A DNA stretch of 64,000 nt from Pseudopithomyces maydicus. Its lineage: Eukaryota > Ascomycota > Dothideomycetes > Pleosporales > Didymosphaeriaceae. Position numbers and translations under genes: made by a program. Positions 1-10,413 of this stretch are shown here, one piece after another (position 1 is the stretch's first letter; each line of letters opens with the position of its first letter). A model generated the notes under the pieces. The model searched no databases. It saw nothing but the letters and a program-made list of their open reading frames with translations, and had not been told where the DNA came from. The stretch is taken from the NCBI GenBank assembly GCA_026873275.1, contig JANTUC010000002.1:806001-870000 (forward strand). Reading direction: 5' to 3'.

Positions 1-772
1 TCTTCGCGATGCCGTCAACGAAGCCATGCGGGCGTGGGTGGTCAACCTTGACACGACTCATTATCTCATTGGTTCTGCGATTGGCCCTCACCCTTTCCCT
101 ACCATCGTTCGCACGTTCCAATCCATCATCGGTGACGAGACAAAGCAGCAGATGCTGGAGAAGCGTGGCAAGTTGCCCGATGCCGTTGTGGCTTGCGTTG
201 GCGGAGGAAGCAACGCTACTGGAATGTTCTATCCGTTTTCCAAGGATCCATCTGTCAAGCTTTTGGGTGTAGAAGCCGGTGGTGATGGCATTGATACCGA
301 TCGCCACAGCGCCACCCTGACCGGTGGTTCCAAGGGTGTTCTCCACGGTGTCCGTACCTACATTCTCCAGAACAAACACGGACAGATTACCGATACGCAT
401 TCGGTCTCGGCTGGTCTCGACTACCCAGGTGTAGGACCCGAGCTTGCTTCTTGGAAGGACAGCCAACGTGCCAAGTTCATTGCTGCCACAGATGCCGAAG
501 CCTTCATTGGTTTCCGGCTGATCTCGCAGCTAGAAGGTATCATTCCGGCACTTGAGTCGGCGCACGCGATCTGGGGAGCCATTGAGTTGGCCAAGACCAT
601 GGAGAAGGGCCAGGATATCGTCATCTGTCTCTCCGGCAGAGGTGACAAGGACGTGCAGAGTGTGGCCGACGAGCTTCCCAAGCTGGGTCCCCAGATCGGA
701 TGGGATCTCCGTTGTAAGTTCACTGCCAATATCGTGCCGTGATGATGATGCTGACCCTATCTTGCAGTCTAA
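1..772 (+). CDS. TRP5: Tryptophan synthase, beta-domain 3' part (partial)
   Basis: This is the C-terminal end of the bifunctional fungal tryptophan synthase, which condenses indole with serine using pyridoxal phosphate in the cytosol. The gene is cut by the window edge; the first complete codon is at 2-4 and the preceding residues read as typical TrpB sequence (LRDAVNEAMR). The glycine-rich phosphate-binding loop GGGSNA lies at about 197-215, and the conserved end LSGRGDKD lies near 630-655. A 54-bp intron (714-767, gtaagt..cag) interrupts the Phe codon just before the stop, so the last exon is only 5 nt (768-772: end of Phe plus TAA). The unspliced frame would run on to a false stop at 742. 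Identity is certain; whether the alpha domain lies upstream cannot be seen here. Confidence 0.95.
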
Positions 773-1557
773 GCGTGTGAAGAATTTCGGACATGAAAAA
801 AGAACAGTCGGGCGTACCGTAGAAACGCGTTGCATTTAAAGAGCAAGACCAAATACCATCATGTTGAATACATATAGAAACTAAATGTGATGTGCGATTA
901 CTGTGGTTCTGGGAGGTATCTGGCTGGCGTGTGACACACCACGACGCTCGATGGTGCGATATCGGCTTATCAGATGGGCCTTGATCGCCATGACGTAGCA
1001 AAGGGGAAATTAGAAATTGGCGACTGGCTGTTCAGGACAGCGTCGAGGTATCCATAGTCTACGAGAAGAGCTCGCGGGCAGAGCAGACAAGTAGCATAGC
1101 AAATGACAAGGCTGCAGATGACTAAGAGGTGCCATGCGTGACATAGTTAGTTACAGAAGAGAGGTGGTCTACCCATGGGGGTGGGTAGGGCTGAGCGCAG
1201 CCAACCGATTGGACTCGTGCGTTATTCCCTGGGCCAAGTCGCTTCAGACGTCGGGAGCTGGTGCGCATCTGAACACCAGCGATTGCTCCCCCGCCGTCCT
1301 CGAAACCTGCAGCCCGCCCCGTCTGCATGCACCTCGCGCTCCCGTGCCATTAGTAGTGGGCCCGGATGACACTCGAGTGTTCCTCGCGCACAATCTAGCC
1401 GAACATCCTGGACCGAATCGCCCACCACCGTGACCGCCCGCACAACGACGCATTCGAGCTCCAAGAGCTTCCCCAACACGCGGCGAGGAACAGAAAGGAC
1501 GCACGGAGGGCGCAGAAGCGACGCGAGAAGCTCGAGCAGCTTCGCGCGGCCGACGAG
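773..1557. other. Intergenic, TRP5 3' end to phosphate transporter promoter
   Basis: I see no convincing gene here. The stretch should hold the TRP5 3' UTR and the promoter and leader of the phosphate transporter. The long antisense ORF at 1222-1935 is a shadow of the GC-rich SPX exon. Confidence 0.6.
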
Positions 1558-4245
1558 ATGAAATTCTCCCACAGCCTGCAGTTCAACTCGGTGCCTGACT
1601 GGAGCAACCACTACATCTCGTACAGCAATCTCAAGAAGCTCATCTACACCCTCGAGACGCGCCTGAACCAGCAGAATGCCCACGTCGACGCCGAATCCTC
1701 GCCGCTGCTGAACGGCGCCGCCGAGGACCCAGACAAGGTCTTTACTCGCGCCCTGGACGTCGAGCTCGAGAAGGTCTGCTCCTTCTTCCAGATCAAGCAG
1801 AGCGAGGTGTTTGGCGAGGTGGAAAATGTGCTGAGGGATGAGGAAAACTACGAGGATGAACAGGAAGTCTATGAGCAGGAGCGGGAGAATGCACCCGCCG
1901 GCAAGAAGGGCCGGAGCGGCAGTGTCTTCAAGCACATCGGTGGTCCTACCCGCGGACGTCAGGGCAGCACTACGAGCAGGACATCGACCATAGACGAAGA
2001 GGAGGAAGATTCGGACGATGATGCCAACGAGACGTCGCTATTGCGGCGGAGGAGCCAGGATGGACAACGACCGCGACGGGCCTCCAACGACATGTTTGCC
2101 TCGACCGAGATCGCCTCCTCGCGCCGGAGGACGAGCATGGCATTCGACGACTACAACGACATGTCTTTCTCGGCTCTTTACGACAAGGGCGTATCGCTGA
2201 AGCAGCGTACCATCAGTATCTACGTGTCCCTGTGCGAGCTGCGGTCATTCCTCCAGCTGAACAAGACCGGCTTCGAAAAAGTGCTGAAGAAATATGACAA
2301 GATCATGGACCGCAAGCTCAAGCGCGCATACCTCGACGAATACGTCTATCCCGCCGAGCCATTCCAGACGAGCACCATGGACCAACTCACGAAGAATCTC
2401 TCACGCATAGAGACTATTTACTCACGCATATGTACCAAGGGAGATGTAGACGAAGCCAAAAGAGAGCTGCGCTTGCATCTTCGGGAGCATATTACATGGG
2501 AACGGAATACCGTGTGGCGAGAGATGATTGGTATTGAGCGTAAAGCGCAGGCCGCAAATATTGGTATCACGGGGCTATTTGGTCGTGATGGTCGTGATTC
2601 TGATCCGAACAAAGTTCGTCGTCAGGGAGACGAAGTCACCGCCCAAGTTACTGAACTCAAGACGCCAATCGGCAAGTACACCTGCCCTGCCTGGCTACTC
2701 AGTTCCCAGTTTTACATGGGCATCATTATCCTCGCCATCTTCATTGTCCTGTTGGTGGTCCCTGTCATGGAGAAACCTGAGCAGCAGAATTGTCTTGCCA
2801 TGGTAGTTTTCGTTAGTTTACTATGGGCAACCGAGGTGCGTGCAGACCAGCTGAAGAATGACCGTTCACTCACAGTAGCAGACAATTCCTCTCTTCGTAA
2901 CCTCGCTCCTCGTTCCATTCCTAGCGGTCACTCTACGAGTGGTCCGTAATGACGACACTGGCAAGCGCCTCGAGACCAAGCCGGCAGCTAGCTACGTCTT
3001 CGCTGCCATGTGGACACCCGTGATCATGCTCCTTCTGGGAGGTTTCACCATTGCCGCCGCACTGTCCAAGTACAACATAGCCAAGATTATGGCCACCTTC
3101 GTATTGAGCAAAGCGGGAACAAAGCCTCGAACTGTACTGCTCACCAATATGTTTGTTGCCATGTTCGCCAGCATGTGGATTAGCAATGTTGCTGCGCCCG
3201 TTCTGTGCTTCTCCATCATTCAGGTAAGATCTTAAGCTCGTTCAAAGAACCATAGCTGATTATGTAGCCCATCCTTCGCAACCTGCCCGCCGACTCCAAC
3301 ATGACCAAAGCTCTTCTTCTCGGAATCGCCCTCGCCTCTAATATGGGTGGTGCCGCTTCACCAATCGCCTCTCCCCAGAACCTGATCGCTCTCCAAAATA
3401 TGGCTCCAGAACCCTCGTGGGGAATATGGTTCTTCATCGCTCTTCCAGTCTGCATAATCTCAATCCTCCTCATCTGGATCCTTCTACTCGTCACCTTCCA
3501 GCCGGGTCGCAATACCACTATAGTGCCAATCAAACCCGTGAACGATAGGTTCAGTGTCACACAGTGGTTTATCTGCATCGTTACCCTGATTACCATTATC
3601 CTCTGGTGCATCAGCCATCAGCTAGAGCCAATATTTGGTGATATGGGAGTCATTGCTATCATTCCTATTGTATTATTCTTCGGTTTTGGCATCCTCAACA
3701 AAGAAGATTTTAACAACTTTTGTGGACTATCATTATTTTGGCCGCGGGAGGCCTTTCTCTCGGCAAGTCAGTCAACTCTTCAGGGCTGCTGCACACTATT
3801 GCCGAGTCTATTACCAGTAGCGTGGAAGGCATGAGTCTTTACGGCGTGCTAGTGGTTTTTGCAGGCTTGATCCTGGTCGTAGCGACATTCATCAGTCACA
3901 CTGTCGCAGCACTTATAGTTCTTCCACTTGTACAGCAGGTTGGTCAGGGCATGTCGGAGCCACATCCAAACCTGTTGGTTATGGGAAGTGTGTTGATGGC
4001 CAGTGCCGCTATGGGACTGCCAACGAGTGGATTCCCCAATATGAGTAAGTTATTCTCAAATTCTAAGCTTGATATCATCATAGAGCTAACAGATATCAGC
4101 TGCCATCATGATGGAAGACTCCAGAACAGGCCAACGTTATCTTGAAGTTAAACACTTCCTTACCCGTGGTGTTCCAGCTAGTTTAATCGCCTTTGCAGTT
4201 GTCATCACGGTAGGGTACGGTTTGATGAGGTTGGCGGGTCTTTGA
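1558..4245 (+). CDS. SPX-domain low-affinity phosphate transporter (Pho87/Pho90/Pho91 type), one frameshift
   Basis: A membrane phosphate:cation symporter with a regulatory N-terminal SPX domain that senses inositol pyrophosphates. The SPX start is canonical (MKFSHSLQFNSVPDWSNHYI), with a Lys-rich helix later (KVLKKYDKIMDRKLK). The permease half follows from about residue 380, with many TM helices and the conserved stretches WATE, IPLFVTSLLVPFLAVTLRVV and GLPTSGFPNM. Exons are 1558-2835, 2882-3223, 3268-4044 and 4100-4245, with introns of 46, 44 and 55 bp. At the T run 3718-3721 the reading frame shifts by -1: NKEDFNNF ends in one frame and WTIIILAAGG continues in the next. One extra T gives F-L-W, as expected for the family, and makes the coding length 848 codons. 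Plasma-membrane (Pho87/90) and vacuolar (Pho91) subtypes cannot be separated from sequence alone. Confidence 0.9.
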
Positions 4246-5014
4246 GTATTTGATTCAAGTTTATTTGTGTTGAAGACGATGTACATGTCTCCTAGATGTT
4301 GTCGATTTTTCTATGAAGCGTTTTGAATGCATTAGACAAGGTTTAGCGATGAGTGGAAGACTGAGAGGATAAATTAGGAAGCGGTTCGAACATTGTAAGC
4401 AGAAGAGGATAAAGGGAGTCGGAATGAGAGAAATACATAGCACAATTGACTGGTGTTGGAAGTTTTCCGAGTTTTCACCAGCACCGATTCTTCTCCAGTC
4501 ACCGCTAGCGTAGGAAAACTGGCCTCAACTCGTGCCGCATAATCAATGCAATGATTGTTCAGCAAATTCCGAACCAAGGAGTGCACTAGTATCCCAGACC
4601 CCACTAAATCACAAAATCATGAGGCCTCCCTTGTCTTTTTGACATCTGTGCGAGGGCTTTGGTGATCCTTCATGGCCCCACGCTAGCGAAGTCTGCCATA
4701 TTGGGTTAGTATGGGGTCGAATACATTGGAGTATACGTTGTAGCGTTACGAGAAGGTCAAGTCGGTATGCGAAATCAAGGATGGGTACGTGCATAACGGG
4801 ACAATTAGTTGGCAAGAATTCGGCTGCAAGATCTGGCTATGTCTCCAGCGTTTGTCAGCGAAATGATGAACATGAGGAAGAATGGGCATCGCAAGATGTA
4901 TAAGAAGAGGGACAAAGTCACAGTGGGAGAAACATCACAACATCAATAATATCATTCACTCAAGGGACTACATACCCATTCTACTTCACTGTATTACACA
5001 ATCTGCACTGAAAG
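4246..5014. other. Intergenic region, no gene seen
   Basis: About 770 bp with only short ORFs lacking family resemblance or codon bias. It should contain the terminator of the phosphate transporter and the promoter of the first propeller gene. Confidence 0.55.
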
Positions 5015-6021
5015 ATGAAGTTCTTCGGTTCCTGGGCTCTACAGGCCCTCCTCTTCAGCCACGCCTGTGCCCAGCAAACGCGAACTGTATTCCAGTTTCC
5101 CAAGCCTACATGGCTTGAGAACATCGCCACAACCCGCACAGGACATCTCATCACTGGTTCCTTGGGTAAAGCACCAGCCGAGCTCCATCTGGTCGACCCA
5201 TCCGCAACATCCAACTCGATCAATAACACGCTCCTTCATTCCTTCCCAGTCGTGGACTCCATCTTCGGCATCTCAGAATATGCACCAGACCACTTCGCCG
5301 TCGCCACGGGAAACTACAGTCCCACAACAGGACCCTCCAAAGGCACATACTCGGTCTGGAGCGTGGACATAAGTCACCTCAGCAACTGCAGCCAGTCATC
5401 CACCGTGAAAGTCCATAAAATCGCCGACCTAGAAAGCATCAACGTCATCAACGGCGTAGCAGCCTTGAACGAGCACGCCATCCTCCTCGCAGACTCCTTC
5501 GCCGGTACCATCGTCCGACTAGATATCAGGAGCGGAAAATATGAGACAGTGATCGAGCACCCGAGCACGGCTTTTGAACCCTTGCTCGGCGTCAACGGTC
5601 TAAAGGTTCTGCACGCTACAAATCCACCCACCTTGTATTACACCAACACGCAGCTCAACGCAACATTCAGCGCATCAATCCACCCAAAGACCGGAAAACT
5701 TTCCGGAAACGTAACGACGGTAGCAGAGAACGAGGCCGCGCCCGACGATCTCGCTGTCACGGATGACGGCACGGTGTTCTTTGCGAGGCCGTTCGCTGGG
5801 ATGCTTATCAGGGCAAAGGCTGGGGAGAAGGCCGTCGTGGTGGCTGGTGCTGAGGGGAGCAGTGTGCTTGGAGGTATTACAAGTGTGACGCTTGGGAGGC
5901 GGTACAATGATCGTAATATTGCTTATGTGGCTACGATGGGGGGATTCAATGCAGATGGCTCGTATTATGCGGAGGGGGCAAGATTGTTGCGGTGGATTTG
6001 CAAGCTGAGGCTGACGCATGA
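5015..6021 (+). CDS. Secreted six-bladed beta-propeller protein (SMP-30/gluconolactonase-like), copy 1
   Basis: Predicted secreted protein of about 335 aa starting with a signal peptide (MKFFGSWALQALLFSHACAQ). The mature part resembles the SMP-30/gluconolactonase-like propeller fold common in fungal secretomes: repeated blade strands such as WLENIATTRTGHLITGSLG, VWSVDIS and PDDLAVTDDGTVFFARP. No catalytic activity can be assigned. It is paralogous over its whole length to the next gene (6975-8027) and has no intron. Near the end the open frame diverges (RLLRWICKLRL, running to a stop at 6034), whereas the +1 frame reads GGKIVAVDLQAEADA-stop at 6021, matching the paralogue end RVLAVSLAE. This suggests one G is missing from the G5 run at 5984-5988. 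I give the end of the conserved frame. Confidence 0.8.
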
Positions 6022-6974
6022 GAATGGGAGGTGAGGAAGTGGATGAGGAAGGAAGAACCGTAATTCGCGGCCGCTATCTACTTTGGAAGGAAGGTTCTGT
6101 AGGATCTTACATCATGGCCTTTGTGGATAGACCTAGTCTTACGTAGTTTGAAGTTTGTTGTAGATATATCTAAGACTTTTTCAATATCTTGCATCGCGCC
6201 TTTGAGAGCTCTTGTTTGGTGCGGTTAACTTGGAATACGCTCTTCGAACATGCTTCACATGCAACGTCTTATTGCAATTTTATGCCCTCTTCCCACAAAT
6301 CATGACTCTATAAAAGTCCGGCTACAAGGATTTTGGCTGGTCTGACTAACCAGACCATGGCAAGGCTTGATCTTTTACGCTAAGGTTACGCGAGGCTTAG
6401 ATACGAGTTGGTGTACGCTTGAAGGGTGTGTCAGCATTAGGAACAATGTCGATCTTGTGATAAGTTCTGAGGCTGTTCGCAAGCTTTGACAACAGTGTAG
6501 GGGCTGGTAGCTCAATCAGAAATGAACCAATTCACGATTATTGCGTTTCCCCAGGGCCGCATCTTGAGTTGTGCTTTTGCAGCGCTCCAAAATTACGCTA
6601 GCAAGAATTCCTTTTTGGGGCTAGACTTGGGGCGATGCCTTCCAGCCTCCAATCCGCTTCATTTGTAATCTCATTGTTACAGATATAATTCAAATAATAG
6701 GGTATTTTTAAGGCTAGCTCATGGCGCTAAATCTGCGAGGTCTTGTTGTCTTTTGCATGGTGATACAAGGGTTATACTTCGCGAGATATCTGCATGAGGT
6801 CCTAGTTGAAGTATGTCAGCAAGCTGTACCAATATGGGTTGTGATAATCAATTCAGAGCAGAAAGATAAAGTATAAAGAGTGTATTGACCATATGACATT
6901 CTCTCTCAACCCAGCCTTGAAGTTCATCACATCCGCTTTCAAAAGGACCCAGATTTCCGGTGATCACCTTCATC
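6022..6974. other. Intergenic region between the two propeller genes
   Basis: About 950 bp, A/T-richer than the flanking genes, with no coding potential seen. It presumably holds the promoter of copy 2. There is no decayed third propeller copy that I can recognise. Confidence 0.55.
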
Positions 6975-8027
6975 ATGCCGTCCAAGTCGACATACTTGGC
7001 CGCCGCCTCCTTTTTCGGTCTCTCCTATGGGGCCAGCATCCGGGTCGTTCATCAATTTCCTAACCCTACCTGGGTGGAGAACATTGCGTCGACTCGAAAT
7101 GGCTCAATACTCGCTGGTGTGCTTGGTAGTGCTCCAGCGCAACTTCATATCATTGATCCTTTCTCCAATAATGCCGGAAATACTCTCTTGTATGAGTTTG
7201 CATACACCAACTCCATATTCGGCATTGCCGAATACGAAACGGATATCTTCGCCGTTGCAGCCGGAAATTTCAGTGCTGCAACTTCGAACGGTAAGAAATA
7301 CCCGTATATCAAAGTGAATGGATCTCATCAAATATACATTTTAGGTACTGGCGACGCGAATATCTGGAGTGTGGACCTGAGATGCGGCATAACCAAGAGC
7401 AGCATCAAAGTCAAGAAGATTGCATACTTGAAGAACGCTCAGATCAACGGCCTTGCCGCACTAAACAGTGATACCCTCCTGTTCACCGACAGTTGGGCAG
7501 GTAACATCCGGAAGGTGGATATCAGAACCGGAAAGTACGAAGTGGTCATACAGGATGCTACCACAGCGAACAATGTCAGCACACCATTGCCTCTTGGCGC
7601 AAACGGACTCAAGATAGTCCCATCCAGCCCAGTTCCCTCATCAAACAGCAATCCGACACTCTACTTCTCGAACCTGCAGCTTGGAACCGCACACAAGGTA
7701 CAAGTTGACGCACGAACGGGCCGCCCGAAGGGCCGCGTGGTGACCTTGGCCACAGGTCTCGGAATCGTTGATGATCTTGCGGTTACGGATGATGGGGCAG
7801 TCTTCCTGGCACGAGATGCCGCGAATGATGTTGCGCGGATCAGTGCGGATGGAGAAGTGGCTTTCGTTTCGGACGACGAAGTGAAGATTTTGGGCCCTAC
7901 ATCCGCGGTTCTGGGAAGAACATATAAGGACCGGGGTATTTTGTATGTGAGCGATGTCGGCGGTCAACAGGCTGATGGTACGTTTCTTCAGGGTGGGAGG
8001 GTTTTGGCCGTCAGTTTGGCAGAGTAA
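6975..8027 (+). CDS. Secreted six-bladed beta-propeller protein, copy 2
   Basis: Paralogue of the upstream gene, with the same blade order and motifs (PTWVENIASTRNGSILAGVLG, NIWSVDL, VDDLAVTDDGAVFLARD). The start is ATG 6975 (MPSKSTYLAAASFFGLSYGA, a signal peptide); the frame is open further upstream only from a GTG. There is a 54-bp intron at 7291-7344 (gtaaga..ttttag) with no in-frame stop. If overlooked it would insert 18 residues, but removing it restores the alignment to copy 1 (SNG-TGDANIW against PSKGTYSVW). The spliced protein is 332 aa. Function is unknown beyond the fold; a hydrolase or lactonase role is possible. The pair looks like an old tandem duplication with gain or loss of one intron. 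Confidence 0.82.
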   Translation: MPSKSTYLAAASFFGLSYGASIRVVHQFPNPTWVENIASTRNGSILAGVLGSAPAQLHIIDPFSNNAGNTLLYEFAYTNSIFGIAEYETDIFAVAAGNFSAATSNGKKYPYIKVNGSHQIYILGTGDANIWSVDLRCGITKSSIKVKKIAYLKNAQINGLAALNSDTLLFTDSWAGNIRKVDIRTGKYEVVIQDATTANNVSTPLPLGANGLKIVPSSPVPSSNSNPTLYFSNLQLGTAHKVQVDARTGRPKGRVVTLATGLGIVDDLAVTDDGAVFLARDAANDVARISADGEVAFVSDDEVKILGPTSAVLGRTYKDRGILYVSDVGGQQADGTFLQGGRVLAVSLAE

Positions 8028-8430
8028 GGGTTGGCTATGATCAATCTAAGCCAGATGGAGAAATCGCTTTGAGGGAGTTCAGATATTTCTATTGATGAAG
8101 GATCTATACCATTAATACAGATTGGAGGCCAAGTTGTAAAATTTAGATGGGTGTTGCGCTCGTGGGTGATACAGGGTATTGAATCAACTCGATTGCCTTT
8201 CGGGGTAGATAGATTCATCAGGCTGCATCTTTAACACATAACAAACTTATCAGAAATAAACTCGGGACACCGGTTTAGAAAAGATCGAATGGTTTACACA
8301 GTGTTCTCGCTGCCCAAATCTTGGCGCAAACAGGCACCACCCCTCAATTTCCATCCACAACAATACCCCAAAGCCCGTTCGTGCACTGCATTCCTCTTAC
8401 CACCCAACGCGTGGCGCGCCGTGACTAACC
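8028..8430. other. Intergenic region, no gene seen
   Basis: About 400 bp between a stop codon and the next start on the same strand. No RNA gene or repeat was recognised. Confidence 0.5.
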
Positions 8431-9239
8431 ATGTCCACATCTTCCCGCTTTCCCTCACCAGAAGGCGATCTCCCAAATCCAGTATCCCCGTCCAAGTTGC
8501 CCTCACCTAGGAAGCGGTTTGTACCACCCGGTTGCGAGTTCACCACGACCGTCACCTCGTGCGGATATCAGCCAGGACAGTCCAGCGGTGCATACAATTG
8601 CAAGTGCCAGAGCCATCGCCAGCGCTACCCAGATGCCGAAGCTATTCTCCAGATAATTTTCCGCGCATGCGCAATTATCCTCAACGTCAGCGTACTGGTC
8701 ATATTGGGCATCCTGGGCACGAATCCGTATACCGAAATGGTGGTGAAGAAGTTTTATGGAGCGGTAAGACTTCTTGGAGGCCGTTTTTGGATCGAGCAGG
8801 TGAGCTGACAAGTGTCGTTTAGATTGCGTATTCCCTCTTCCTCAACACCATCGAAATCATCTCACTCTGCAATCCGCAGCCCACGCTGCTCATCCACCAT
8901 TTTCCATGGGTCTTTTGCACTCGCGGGTCCATGTATTCGCCTATGTTGCAAATGCGCTTTCCTCGTCTGCCATCTGCCTATCTTGCCGTCTGCGAGTGTG
9001 TAGCTGTGTTCGCCGGAATTTGGAACGCGACCTTGTTTATCAACAAAGCACTTGAGGATCGCACTTGGGATTTCAAATGCCCAGAAAGTATGTGCTTGGC
9101 GCCAGAGGTGTACAGAATGATCTCGGGATACATTCTCGAGGTGATGATCGGTCTCTTTCATATCGGGTTTTTCTTTATGGCGGTGGGCCATTTGGTGAAG
9201 AGAAAAGCTGACGGATGGATGAGGGCATTGGAAAAATAG
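8431..9239 (+). CDS. Fungal four-TM membrane protein, function unknown
   Basis: A 249-aa protein encoded by two exons (8431-8763 and 8823-9239) around a 59-bp intron (gtaaga..tttag). The N-terminal ~65 residues are Pro/Ser-rich with several Cys (CEFTTTVTSCGY, CKC). Four hydrophobic segments follow, roughly ILQIIFRACAIILNVSVLVI, IAYSLFLNTIEIISL, AYLAVCECVAVFAGIW and YILEVMIGLFHIGFFFMAV, with a charged C-terminus (VKRKADGW). I do not recognise a named family. It is best described as a conserved-looking fungal integral membrane protein. Exon 2 stays in frame across the splice and the topology is coherent, so I think the gene is real. Confidence 0.7.
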
Positions 9240-9313
9240 CGATGGTAAGCCGGGTAGGTGGAATCATGGAATGTTTCTGTGAACGGGGAAGATGGAATTA
9301 GACCTGGTCCAAT

Positions 9314-9892
9314 TTACGCCGGTTTCCTGCCCCTTGCGTAGGTCGAAATCATATAACCTACTCCACTCGCCATCCCCAATCCTGCACCGCCAACCGCCCC
9401 TCCTGTTGCACTGATCGTACCCAATCTTCCGCGGCTTGCGGCCAACCCCGCTAGGACTGCACCGGCGGCAGCGGCTTCAAAGGTCACCACATCCGTATCT
9501 TCTTCTCCCTTATTCTCTTGCAACCTCCATGCGCGATCCTGCCACTCGATTTCTTCCTTGCCGAACATACGCCCATAGGTCATTGCAATGCCCAGAACAG
9601 AGCCGATTAGAAGTCCACGGCCGGAGTGCGTGAGAAGTCGGGAAGCCAAGATCGGCATCGTGATGGGCGTGGAGCGACGATATTTTGAAACGAGGAGCGA
9701 AGCCGTGGCTGAGAAAAGGGAAAGAAAGGACCCAGACATGGCGGCGGCGCGAGCGACGTGCAAGTAGAGAATAGCATGCGCATTGGGTTGGTCTTCCGCG
9801 TAGGTGGTATGGGGAAAGTGGGAGGTCATGTTTGCAGGTTGAGGAGAAGAGTCGAAGCTCGCGATATCAGATGGCGTGTGTTGATGGTTCAA
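9314..9892 (-). CDS. Small Ala/Gly-rich membrane protein (possibly DUF1757-like)
   Basis: A single-exon 192-aa protein, tail-to-tail with the 4-TM gene. After a polar N-terminus there are hydrophobic stretches with small residues (SGSFLSLFSATASLLV, GRGLLIGSVLGIAMTYGRMFG, AAAAGAVLAGLAAS) and a final glycine-rich helix (GGAVGGAGLGMASGVGYMIS). This pattern resembles the Tim17/22 or complex I B14.7-like helical hairpins and the fungal DUF1757 proteins, so a mitochondrial inner-membrane location is plausible but unproven. The family assignment is from memory of the pattern only. Confidence 0.6.
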   Translation of the reverse strand: MNHQHTPSDIASFDSSPQPANMTSHFPHTTYAEDQPNAHAILYLHVARAAAMSGSFLSLFSATASLLVSKYRRSTPITMPILASRLLTHSGRGLLIGSVLGIAMTYGRMFGKEEIEWQDRAWRLQENKGEEDTDVVTFEAAAAGAVLAGLAASRGRLGTISATGGAVGGAGLGMASGVGYMISTYARGRKPA

Positions 9893-10413
9893 TTATTGTA
9901 GTGAATCAAAGCTTGCATGGGTCAGGGCCTGCTTATATCTCTAATTTGGTGGGCCAGCCCCCAATGCCAGTCTATTGTCTTCGTCCGATTAAGCCCGGGC
10001 CAAATATTCAGCCGCAAATGCAAGTTGCGGGCGTAAAGCGACGCGAACGGTCTCACGGACCACGACAGACGCCGACGAGGCACAAGGTCCGACCGCCAAC
10101 CCGACCATTATCCAATCGCCAAGTGCAGATTAATCATCAAAGATACATACGATAGCTGTACGATCGGACTGTCTGCCACGACATGGGAATGGATAGTGTT
10201 GATATTGTTCTTTCCTATTTTTGAATATAGATGATTTTACAAAGCTAACCCATGCCGCTTGCGAAAAAAATCGTGACGATTTAATGCATCTATATGAACG
10301 ATCATTGATCTTCCCTTTACCGTGCGCGTAGAACTGTTTCTACATCTTAAGAAATATTCCTAAGATTTGGTATGGACTAAATGCGTGGCCCTACCCTTGG
10401 TGTGGTATTTACT
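9893..10413. other. Intergenic region, no gene seen
   Basis: About 520 bp between the start of the minus-strand membrane protein gene and the 3' end of the methylisocitrate lyase gene. Only short ORFs are present. Confidence 0.5.

Noticed and set aside
1222..1935. Minus-strand ORF of 237 codons at the SPX exon
   Set aside because: Shadow of the SPX-domain exon on the plus strand.
3708..3725. Programmed -1 frameshift in the phosphate transporter
   Set aside because: No canonical X-XXY-YYZ heptamer in the zero frame, and the same single-base deficit appears in several unrelated genes.
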